Source: Phellopilus nigrolimitatus
Lineage: Eukaryota; Basidiomycota; Agaricomycetes; Hymenochaetales; Hymenochaetaceae
Assembly (NCBI GenBank): GCA_021029095.1
Contig: JAJOHG010000132.1
Span: 1-64,000, forward strand
DNA: 64,000 nucleotides
Direction of reading: 5' to 3'
Shown: one piece after another, positions 31,408 through 43,174 of the stretch
Layout: every line of letters starts with the position of its first letter
How positions within the stretch are numbered: the stretch's first letter is position 1
Notes under the pieces: model-generated
What the model was told of the DNA's origin: nothing
What the model saw: only the letters and a program-made list of their open reading frames with translations
Database searches by the model: none
Position numbers and translations under genes: made by a program

Positions 31408-32032
31408 CGTGGTCGGTGTCGGGGTTGGCGGGAGTTGGTGCGGGAGTTGGTGTTGGTGCGGGGCGGCTGGCGGCTGGCGGCTGGCAGTGAAGATGGAGGT
31501 GATGAAGAGACGAGGGGCGAGGACATACAGGACGGCGCACGGTGGGTTATATAGCGCGAGCGAGCGTGCCCGCCGCGTTGTACCGTGTCAGCCCAGGCAT
31601 GACGCCCTCGATGACGCTGCGTGTGGCGCGCGGCCGGCGGGGACAGCAGGCGCGCTGCCAGACAGCGCGTAAGAGACGACGTCACTCCGTCACTCCGGGC
31701 GGGCCTGAACTCTATCGGCTCCGACTCGGAGCCCGCATCCTCATACGGTAGGGCGGTGGCCGTGGCTCGCACTGGCACTGTACGCAAACAAGGAGCCCGA
31801 CGCAGATCATCGGCCGCCAGACTCCGATTCCTCCAACCAGCCGACCTAGCCAACGCCACGCGCCGTCCGTCGTCGAGGAATCGCAAACGGAGCATCCGCG
31901 CGTCTGAAAGCGGGGAGTGCGTCTACGTCTGCGGGGTCGAAAACGCGTTTGCAGTCGCTCGCCGGCGCGGACGTCGCGGTCGATAGAAGCGAACGGTGTG
32001 AGTACGAGGCTGCAACGTCTGCGACGGGTTAG

Positions 32033-32074
<42 letters not shown>

Positions 32075-33438
32075 TGTGCCGCTGAGTTGAAGCAGATGGC
32101 GCTGGGGTCCAGCGCTCGTGACGACTGTGAGCCGGTTAGCCGGTTTCACGTGACTGAAGCCGAGTCCAGTCCGATGCGCCGTCGCGCTGCTCCCAGCTTG
32201 GCGTTGTCGGGGTGTCGGGCGCACGCCCTCCGCGCTCTCCAGTGCCGCTACGACCTCCCTGAGCGAAATAAAGCCTCTATTGCGCGCCACGCGAGTAGCG
32301 TCGATTCTCTTCTCAGCGGCCGCGCGCGCGATCCAGCCCTTTCCTTTACCCCAACGAGCCACACACCGCGACATCCGCCTTGTCTTTCGAACGACGTGTC
32401 TTTCGAGTGCGCTCCAGGCTGCGCATTCATCGTATCTAATGCTCCAAACACGTCCAGGAAGAAATATGTGGTGTTGTGGGTATTTCTGTGCTTCGTGCTG
32501 GAGGCTGCAGAACGGACACAGACTCGCCCAGGCCCAGCCTCGTCCCCGCGCAGACGACTGCGAACGCAAAGGACGCGCTTACGACGACCGAGCGGACGGT
32601 TTGCGGTAGCTACGAAGCTACGGGAGGCGCGCAGGACAACCGGCGCGCAGCCTGCCCATCCTCGACTCGCCCGAGTCCGTTTCCCCTTGCAGATGTCCGT
32701 CAAAGCAAAGGACGCGCTAGCGACGCAGAGCACGGTTTGCAGTAGCTACGGGAGGCGCATGTCGACGCGCACGCCTGCAATGTACGTGTGCAGGACAACC
32801 GGAGCGCGGCCTGCCGTTCTCAAACTAGCACCGGGCACGCTCTCCAGCCGCAGCATAGTCCTCGCCATGCAGATCTACGGTCAAAGCAACCGATTGGAGA
32901 ATAACAGTCTCCAGGACAATCCGTGGAGGGCCGCGGGCGGTTGCGCGCCCTACTTGGAAACTGCTTCCGATTTTGTATGCCGGGAATCCCGGGCCTGAAT
33001 ATCGTAACGGGCGCGAATTGGGGCGGTAAGAGGGCCGGTCCCCGACTCTGGGAGGTAGCGCAGAAGCAAACACCTCGTAGCTCTGGCAAGAGGAAAATAC
33101 GTCGACTGTCAAAGGAGGAAAAAAAACAAAAACGCAGAGTCATCACGATACGTTCTCGCACAAGCCTCGGAGCATCGCTGCAATGGAGACAGCAAGCCAT
33201 AGGCCCATGAAGAGCAGGACTAGAACTCAAAAGGAGATGTGCATCACGCACTTTGGCCGTTGCGATTTGCACCGACGCAATGTTGGGACGACGAGATGAG
33301 GCGAAATTCGGGAATCCTGGTTTGCACGTTACGGATGCAGCTCGTCGGAGTATCTCCCGAGGCAGATTCCACAATCTTCGCCGGGAAAATTCCCGTGCTG
33401 GATCCGGCGGCGCGAGCAAAGCGGAACTCGCGAACGTG

Positions 33439-33445
33439 TATAAAT
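33439..33445 (+). promoter_or_regulatory. TATA box of A2
   Basis: TATAAATTCAGGACACCGCG, TATAAAT at 33439-33445, 114 bases before the ATG at 33559; same context as in units A1, B and C. Confidence 0.75.
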
Positions 33446-33558
33446 TCAGGACACCGCGCATGTTTTTCTTGCATTGACTTTTCTACGCCTCCGCTCGCCG
33501 TATACTACTAACTGAAAGAAGACAAGAATTTTTCTAAAAATCCATAAAGAGAGCAACG

Positions 33559-34201
33559 ATGCCTGAGCGCCGCGAAGGGAAGCACATCCACGGAGTACAC
33601 GACTATGCCGAGTTCCATAAAGAACTAATCGCTGAAGAACAATTCGGTAAAGAACAAAGGGATTGTAAGTCAGCAATGCCATCTGCTGAAAGGACCGACT
33701 ACTGATATTGAACATGTGATACCAGATGGCTGGTCGAAGGGATACAACATTAGAGTCTACCCATCAACTAGTAAACAGGGATATTATTATTTCCAGTTCT
33801 ATAGGATTGGCGCCTTCGTGGAAGAACACGAGAACTCTAACGAGGTCGAGCCCGCTGACTTTGACACAGAAATGCGCAGGATGCTGCGTGGTAAGCCCAA
33901 CGTGGCATGTCCTCCAAAAGACAATGATGTCTTCTCAAAGAAATGGAACACTTGTACGTCGTTTGTAACACTCGCGTTAGCTAGAGCGGATAGAGTGCTG
34001 ACACATCGGATTGCATCGACAGATGCTCATGCAAGGGCTTACAACTTGTATACGGCCTCGCACCCTAGTCATAAGAAGTATCACATTTCCCTCATGAAGA
34101 TTGGCAGTGGAGAGAGGGGGAACGGAAGTTATGTCCCTGAAGAAAATAGAAATGAACGAGCATTTGAATTGTTAAAGGATTGTCTGTATGACCCGAACTA
34201 A
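33559..34201 (+). CDS. KGYNI-family orphan protein A2
   Basis: Exon 1 is 33559-33664 (106 nt, donor GTAAGT), intron 61 nt (33665-33725, acceptor ATACCAG), exon 2 is 33726-34201 (476 nt), 193 residues. It is the inverted sister of A1 with identical exon lengths. Differences are scattered substitutions, for example KPADFDAE/EPADFDTE and FSEELNAC/FSKKWNTC, all keeping the frame open. The phase-1 intron precedes GWSKGYNIRVYP. The C-terminal ~110 residues (CTSFVTLALAR..., NLYTASHPSHKKYHISLMKI, ERAFELLKDCLYDPN) are absent from the shorter members. Function unknown. Confidence 0.78.
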
Positions 34202-34584
34202 ACGACACCGTCGTATACGTACATGTACAACAATGTATGACTGCGTGCTTGCCGGACTAATCACAATAATAATGCATCTCTGCACATGACCATAGAGCAT
34301 AGCTGTGTCTGTTCTGTAGCACCCCGAAGTCGGCAGCACCGTAAATTTCAGAAAGCAGGTCTACGCAGCGCAGTGCTTTCATTTCCGGCCAGCCAAATGA
34401 CATTCGCCCGCCCAGTCGGTGCATTCAGGAAAACATTAGACGGACTGTTATATTCTTTCTGAGTATAGCGAAAAACTGCGGGCTGGTACGTGAGAAGTTC
34501 CCTACAGGGATCTTCGTTATCTTTGGTTTCTTGTGTGGGACGTAAGTTGGTAAAGCCGCTGTGTCTATCATCTATGCCACGCGT

Positions 34585-35125
34585 CGTCTCGCAGCGAGCC
34601 TCGCCGCAAGCAAGGCAATAAGCGGTGTGCGCATTATGGTCCCGCCGCCTGCGTTCCGCGCCCGCATACCAGCTACATGTAACTGATTGTGCGGCGCACG
34701 GGGCTGGCTTCGGTGCAAACAGTGATATCGGCCTCTGGAGAATTAAAGATCAACTGCGAGGAATAGCACCTGTCTCACGTGACCGAAGACGCTGCGAGAC
34801 GCGCGCGATCTCCCTCTGGCGTGCTGCTCTGCCGCCCTTGCTATATCTGAAACCGAGACCACTTGCGGTGATACATACTTTCTAAACACGCTCCCTCCGC
34901 AGACGGTTTTTCAAAAAGGAACGTTGCAAGCATACGAGCGTCACGGCACACAGCTAAACCAGACGTGCTCCGCGGCAGACTCTCGACTGTTTTCGACTGT
35001 GCGTGTCATGCGTCTGACCATGCGCTGTCTGCTTCTTCATCGGCGGCGCGCTCAAGAACTCAATATGACGAGTTACTGGTTGGCATCGTCACTCACACAC
35101 GAAGGCGGCGTCCGCACCGCTCGCC
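34585..35125. other. ~540-bp stretch unique to the right arm
   Basis: Interrupts the inverted homology between the 3' module of A2 and the 35305 gene. I see no terminal repeats or target duplication; it may be retained ancestral sequence lost from the left arm. Confidence 0.45.
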
Positions 35126-35304
35126 CTGATCTTCAGTCAAGAACTTAAGGACAACTCATTTGCAGCCACCGGGCTGCGTTCACTCGTACATGTACATACG
35201 TCAGGCTGCGCTCGCCCTGGCTTTTTCTAACCAACCGCGCGCCGAAGGTGCCGAAACCCACCTCACTCAACTCATACGCGGTGCTGCATGTTACGCAACG
35301 CCGT

Positions 35305-35696
35305 TCACGGCCTGGACACCATGACCTGAAACCCCGCGACGTCGCGCGCGTCCACGGCGCGCACGACGGGCAGCCCGTCCAGCGCGTCGTGCACACGCCC
35401 CGAAATCTGGGTCCCGCTGACGCGGGTTGCCGGGGGCACGGACCTTCCAGTGCCGAAGTTGCTGTACTTGATCGTGTACAAAGTGTTGTCGTCCGCCTGC
35501 CGGTAGAAGTCGAGTTTGTATCCTTTCGCGTATGCGACTGTCGGCATGATCGAACGCGTCCGCGTCAGTTATACCGCGCGCGAGCTGGCGATGCTGGTGA
35601 CTTACATAAAGTCAGGTCTTGGAGTGGGTCGGGATTCGTCTCGAATGCGAGTACGTCAGCGCCGTGATTTGGCGCGCCGGCATGTGGGGCAGGCAT
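35305..35696 (-). CDS. KGYNI-family orphan protein D
   Basis: Exon 1 is 35696-35606 (91 nt, MPAPHAGAPNHGADVLAFET..., phase 1, donor GTAAGT), intron 68 nt ending GCCGACAG, exon 2 is 35537-35305. The 107-residue product continues (F)AYAKGYKLDFYRQADDN, TLYTIKYSNFGTGRS, then VSGTQISGRVHDALDGLP and ends QVMVSRP. The arithmetic of exons and phases is exact. The promoter differs from that of A-C (GGATAAAAGCC at about 35790), so family membership is set by the protein motif and intron, not by shared flanks. A fragment of a close copy is at 21713. Confidence 0.72.
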
Positions 35697-35859
35697 TTCG
35701 TGTTGTCTTCTTTTCTCGTGAGTGCGACAAGTAACTGTGTAGATGTAGACAAACCGAAACGAGCTGCAGGGACATTTTCCCCAAACGCCCTGGCTTTTAT
35801 CCGCGACTATCAATTCCTGCATTTCGCGGAGCGCTGACGCCGATCTAATGCTTTGCACA

Positions 35860-36560
35860 CCGCGTCTTGCATTGCGTGCAAAACAACGAGCAGCTTGAGC
35901 TCGTAAGTGGCAAATCGGCTCCCGGTCGCATTTTGCTTACTAGCGCTTGCCTCCTTCGGGCTCGTCTGGTTTGCACGTCTACTGCAGGCCGGCCAGTTTA
36001 TCTTGTCTCCATGAATATTTGGCTTCTTTGTGCTTTGTGCTTTGTGCTCTGTGCTCTGTGTGTTTGCTTTTGCGCCTAGTTCGTTCCACCTGCGGCGAAG
36101 GATGCGTCGACTCGTTGCCACTGATGTCGACGTCCGGCCCGTGCTGTCCTCCGCAAACCGACTGGAAGTGAAGATGAAAGAGAATACACGTATTTACCGC
36201 TGTGCGGAGAGAACGCGAAGCGAGAGGACCCGGACTCGGACGCAGATGTTGACACAAGTCAATACGGCTCATAAGAAATTGGTTTGGAGAAACCTGCCGG
36301 GAACGCAGGCGAGAATGGCCCAGAAAGTCAAGAGCGCGGGTGCGGGCGCACGAAAACAAAGAATCAAACGCGCAAGCAAAATTCGCCCGGTCAGGCTCCA
36401 GCGTGGTCTGCGCTCGCGTCTCGCGGCAAGCCTCTTCAAGCGCAAGCGCCAAGTAGCACTCGCTTGCTCATATAAGCATGGATTGAATTTGCATCGCCGT
36501 AGCGTGCAAACATGATTAGCTTCCAACGCCATGGTCGCACTAAGCACGCTAGACAAGCAG
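35860..36560 (+). other. Upstream region of gene E
   Basis: Contains a (tttgtgc)n/(tctgtgc)n microsatellite at 36024-36075 and, at about 36506, 'gcgtgcaaacatgatta', shared with the promoter region of the 2217 gene. Frames here look fortuitous. Confidence 0.45.
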
Positions 36561-36565
36561 GTGCG

Positions 36566-36573
36566 TATAAAAA
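36566..36573 (+). promoter_or_regulatory. TATA box of gene E
   Basis: GCGTATAAAAACCC, about 100 bases before ATG 36669. Confidence 0.65.
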
Positions 36574-36668
36574 CCCAGGAGGATTGACTGTGCCTTTTTA
36601 ACATTCTACAATTTGTCCTGCTTAGCTGTGGAAAAGAAGGGCAAAGCTCCAGAAGAGCGATACCGACA

Positions 36669-37142
36669 ATGTCTAGCTTTCTCGACCTCAACGAGACCTC
36701 GCCCAACGCCGGACCGCCCAGCCTGCGCCCCATGCCCCCGAAAGACAAGCCCAAACAGATTATCTCAGACAAGTCCATCAAATGTAAGGCACGACGTTGA
36801 AGCGGGATACGATTATAAACTGATTTTTATAATATGACAGTGGCAGGAAGCAAAGGCTTCAGGGTCACCACCGACAGCGAGGACAAGGAGAACCTCGTAT
36901 GGAGGCTCCACTTCACGCCCATCAACACGGACGACAAGCTCGTGCGGAAGACATTTTACAAGGTCGCGCTCAACGAAATTGACGAATTTGTGGAGGAGTT
37001 TTGCGAACAGTATCATGATGCGGTGAGTTATGGCGGTCTGTTTATCTGTCGGATTCCTTTCACTCACTCACGTACTGTAACGGCACGTATGGCATAGGTT
37101 ATGATCCCAGGAAGGGCCCGGACGTTGCCGCGTGTGCCGTGA
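36669..37142 (+). CDS. KGYNI-family orphan protein E
   Basis: Exon 1 is 36669-36783 (115 nt, phase 1, MSSFLDLNETSPNAGPPSLR...), intron 57 nt, exon 2 is 36841-37022: (L)AGSKGFRVTTDSEDKENL, VWRLHFTPINTDD, VALNEIDEFVEEFCEQYHD. A GTGAGT donor follows and an intron to 37097 (GGCATAG). Exon 3 in phase reads VMIPGRARTLPRVP-stop (37142); the alternative frame, YDPRKGPDVAACAVNSWTH, looks more protein-like but would need a one-base shift. The third exon is therefore uncertain. Same motif position and intron phase as genes A-D. Confidence 0.65.
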
Positions 37143-37791
37143 ACAGCTGGACACACGCTCCGTAGGTTGACCACAGCCTTTTGCATATGCTAATGAATAT
37201 GGCCGCGAGTTCAGGTGTATCCGTCCTCTTCGAACCTGCTTCGCCCCTCTTGCTTCCGCGCATGTTAATATACCACGAGCATGTGCATGACAGATTTGTG
37301 GTTAGGGAAACAATGTTTACCACTTGAGAATGAGAATGAGAATAGCCATAAAACAAGCAGGTTTGGGTGCCGTGTGGTCCGGCGGTACGTGTGGAGGACC
37401 AGCAAAATAAGAATATACGACCGAGTGCCCTTCATCTTGTGTCTTGCATATCTGCATTCTGTTTAGCTTTTACGGATCCAACGTCTTTGTTTGTAACTCT
37501 GACAAGGTCATTGCTTGTATTACTTACTGTTCAGCTCATAGACCTCCGAGGTTTCTCCTCTTCGTTCCAAATTGTTCATGCTTTTTACCGGATACAACCA
37601 GGCTTCAGAGAATATAAGAGGCCTCCTCTAGTTCGCGTATGCGATTATAATAATCATGGACTTTCGTTTGGCTGTGATGTCACAACACACACCAAGAAAA
37701 ACGAAAAGATGAGCATTCACGAATAAGTTTGAAATTGTGTATTATCGATTAGCAAGCTAGTGCGCGCATTTATACGGTGCGTAAGATACAC
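37143..37791. other. Intergenic, no gene recognised
   Basis: AT-rich spacer between orphan gene E and the 3' end of the dehydrogenase gene. No supported frame. Confidence 0.5.
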
Positions 37792-39682
<1,891 letters not shown>

Positions 39683-40600
39683 CGGGAATGGTAGGAAGAC
39701 AAGAAATATTTCGGACGAATTATTGCGATTATTCATTGGAACGGCTTTACCCGTCTGGGTTTGAAAGCTGAGATATAACCGGCCAGTGGCAATGCTCGGC
39801 TATAATTTGCTCTCGACTGGCTGAAATCATTCTCAGTTCTACATTGCATTCGAGCTTGTTTATGGACTATAATCATTCGGGTCCTCTATGCGATGATAAA
39901 AAAACGATTAATGACGTGCCTGCAACACGCAGTCTTCTCCGTGGCGAAGACTTTGGCGCTCTTGACTAACAGCCTAATTCTCTCAGTCGCCGTCTCTGGA
40001 ACTCTGCATGTAAAATTATCGAATCGCGTTTCGGACCACCAGAGCACGCGATATACAATGTGAATTTATCGCGAACAGGCATTCGGCTGGGACATTGATT
40101 GCGAGGCTTTTTAGCTTTACCAGTTTCCGTGGTAAGTCATCGTGCTGTCTCACTGTCATTTTGCACTGGCCGACGGCGTGTGCTATTCAGATTCTTATCA
40201 GATGTGCTAGATGGTCCATTATATTAACGCGCAAGTGAAACATTTCAGGTATGGCGCTAATCTCATGAAATTTTATTTAGAATGAATAGGCAGGACTGGC
40301 TCGTGTCCCCTATGTGGTTACCTCCGAAGAACATCAAGATTTTTTGAAAATACGCAAGTCGCGGAATCCTGAAATATTGCCAGTGATAGGCAGTCAGAAT
40401 GCTAACGGCTCACTCATCATTTTTCGCTGTCCCCACCGCCATAAGTTGATGTTGGTTGAGCTTGTCACCGCTCCTCTCGTGCGGACTCAAAATTCCATGG
40501 CAGTGTAGATGACATGCGTTTATACCGTAAGATCAGTATGGCATCAATATAATGATTATAGCCATTGACTGACTTGGATTTTAAGGTTTCTCCGCTGCTA
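39683..40600. other. Intergenic, no gene recognised
   Basis: Probably the promoter region of LPD1 (first ~300 bases) and the upstream region of the membrane protein. Short frames (for example 40314-40508) have no support. Confidence 0.45.
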
Positions 40601-40860
40601 GGCACATTGGCAATGAACACGAGGTCGACGACATGGAAGTATTAAACCAGGCCGCCACTGCGCCGACTGCCTATCACTTCCGGATTTCCGAGAGATCCGG
40701 AACAATTTTGAGGACTTTTGAAAGCGACGCTATCATGAGAAAAAAGAACCATCGCGTCCTTTTAAATATATTGCGTGGGCTATCATTTCTCCGTGTCATC
40801 CTTCTTCCCTCTGTTCAACTACTTACAACGTGCAATCGGGCTTCTATCTACATATACATT

Positions 40861-42484
40861 ATGCTTTCAGGTCCTTCCAATGTTGAATTCCTGGACCAGG
40901 CGGATGCTTTCTCTCCGAGAGCTCGCCAGGATATGTACTCCCAGATGGCTATTGCGACTATCTTGGTCTATGATACTAGTTGAGTGCCTATAGATTCCCG
41001 CCTGTTTTCAGACAAAAGGGCTCACTGAATCTCAGTCATTGGGTTCGATAAAGAGGTGCAGTTCTCCGCAATCTTGAAGCACGTCTTGAAGCACGTCTTA
41101 CCGTTAATTGCGCCAAAACCAAATCAGGTCAAATACTTCTGGGTGAGTGCGTACCTCTTGTAATATCGATCCTGAGCTCAAGCTTTGGCTCCAATAGACC
41201 TCTCCTTGTTCGTTTGTCAGCGTGGCGTATTTTTTGGTGAGTGATCACCAAACCCAGAGCGAATTTACAGTCACTTACAGAATCACAACTGTAAGCTCCG
41301 CTATATAGGCGTTATTGGTGTCCTTGTGTCTTTCTGCCGTGCGTAAGATAAATTTTGAGACCTTTCAATACTTTATTTGAAAAGACAAAATTCACAGTTT
41401 ACATCCCCATGAACGAACCAATGTGAGTGATACTTGTTTAACCAAGTAATCTGCTTACAATTTTCCAGACGTGAGGGTATTGGAATATATGAATGTGTGG
41501 ATTAATGTTTGACGAATAGAGTAGACTGTGTCATCCTTTGGATTGCACATTTTGCTGGTATGCTCTTTAGCGTTACCTCTAAGATTATCCCTTTCTAAAC
41601 ATCATTCTTATAGATTGGATAGTTGTTCTGCTCGTTGATTGTAGGTGCTGATGAACTTATTTATAGCATTTCCATAACCATTCTTCTATTTTGACTCAGA
41701 TGTATTTTATATGAGAGTCGTCGCTTTATTTTCCCAAAGTATGTGCTTCCTACATCTTCTAAATTATTCTCTAACTACTTATCAGAGAGAAAATTAGCCA
41801 TTTGCCTCCGATGCTTGTTGGCTTTGGAAGCTGCTTTCATGATGGGTATTCTCATTTATGGACATCTGCATGAAAAAGGTAAATGCTATACTCGCACAAC
41901 TTCTTTGAATCGATAGAACTTGATGCCTTCTCAGCCACTTTAGGAGGCCTTGAAAATGGCGCCACTGTACAAGATGAAACATCGCTTCCTTTAGTTTGGC
42001 AAACTTTATTTTGGTCAATTTTTCGCTGCTCATCCGACATTCGCTACTAATAGTAGAACATTTGTAAAGGGCTGCACCGGTGGCATATGAACTTCTATTG
42101 ATATCGCTGGCACTGTACAAAGCTATCGATTTCTGGAAGACATCAGCCGGCTTTCGAGGTTTCACACTCGTCAATATGCTTATTCAGGATCAAGCGATTT
42201 ATTTCATTTTGTACTTCATATTTCCATATTCCTCTAATAATTACAAATGGTCTAACTTTGTCGATAGGATCGTGACTATCAGCATTATAAATGTCGCGGA
42301 TTACCAAATCACCAATGCAGTGCTAGCCACCTTCGTGGACACTGTAATTACAAGTTCCTCTATCTTCAGTGTCCTGGGATGTTGGCTGTTGTTCCATCTG
42401 AAGGAAGCAGGTGGAAGAGGTATCGATTATGGCGTAGGTTATAGCCTCGGGGCAAGGTCCATGAGTAACATGCGGTTTGTATAA
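40861..42484 (+). CDS. DUF6533-like multi-TM membrane protein, copy 1
   Basis: Exons begin 40861-40978 (MLSGPSNVEFLDQADAFSPR..., MAIATILVYDT), 41036-41055 (IIGFDKE), 41128-41142 (VKYFW), 41198-41236 (FVSVAYFL), followed by several short exons. The last exon (about 42070-42484) reads YELLLISLALYKAIDFWKTS, an amphipathic stretch, DQAIYFILYFIFPYSSN, then LATFVDTVITSS and CWLLFHLKEAGGRG. The YD(T)-I-x-x-FDKEV-x-YFW signature followed by several TM segments is the basidiomycete DUF6533 family, plasma-membrane-like and of unknown function. A TAA at 42072 lies where copy 2 has TCA, so the last acceptor may be the AAG at 42076, or the gene is damaged. Confidence 0.65.
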
Positions 42485-43174
42485 TAGTCGTTTGCGGTTC
42501 TATTTGACGATGTCTATGGGATAATCGGAACATCAGGATAGAAATGCGGCTAACGGCGAGTCAGACAACGGAACCCTGATTTAGTCACCTAAGGCCACTA
42601 AGGCTCCGATTTTTTCTCAGGATTTGGTCTTGGACATCTCGACTGAAACGACAGTTACCATCGATTATGCGGCGCTTTAGACCAGTTGTATAGCCTGCGT
42701 GCGATGACGCATTCATAAATTGAGTGCACTAGACGCTCATAAACGCTCTGTCAAATGCACATTTGTTCTCGATACGCACCACGGAGTTCAAGACACTAAG
42801 CATTGACGGTGGTTGAGGGAATACTCACCGTACCGAATCAGATTCTCAGATGCGTTGAACGGCGTATGGCTATAGTGTGACAACAACATACCATCAACGG
42901 ATAATCAAAATCACCGACTGTACCTTGAAGTTTCTGTGCTGCTTGGCACATTGGCAATGAGCACGAGGCAGACGACATGGAAGCATTTAAGCAGGCCGCC
43001 AGTACGCCGACTACCTGATTGTTCCGGATTTTTGAGACCCGGAACAATGCTCGGGGGTTTTTGAAAGCAATACAAAACATATCTCTTAAATATATCGCGT
43101 AGGCTTTACTTTTTCTGCATCCTTTTCTCGCCTTCCATCCAAGTACTAGAACGTGCGACCGGGCTTCTATCTTT

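Larger units (their letters stand above)
31680..35490. repeat. Right arm of the inverted duplication
   Basis: Reverse complement of about 21713-25440. It contains, in order, a distal module (31680-32500), tandem units (about 32500-32820), promoter, gene A2, 3' module, a 540-bp stretch unique to this arm, and the 3' exon of the gene at 35305. A (TTTC)n microsatellite lies at about 32034-32075. Confidence 0.85.

Noticed and set aside
30500..31900. Arg/Pro-rich plus-strand frames over the four-TM gene
   Set aside because: Shadows; the minus-strand gene has four exons that match the paralogue's intron phases exactly.
20951..34590. The orphan units as a classical transposon or LTR element
   Set aside because: No terminal repeats common to all units, no target duplications and no reverse transcriptase, integrase or transposase. 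The repeated parts are promoter-like, with TATA boxes at fixed distance from start codons.
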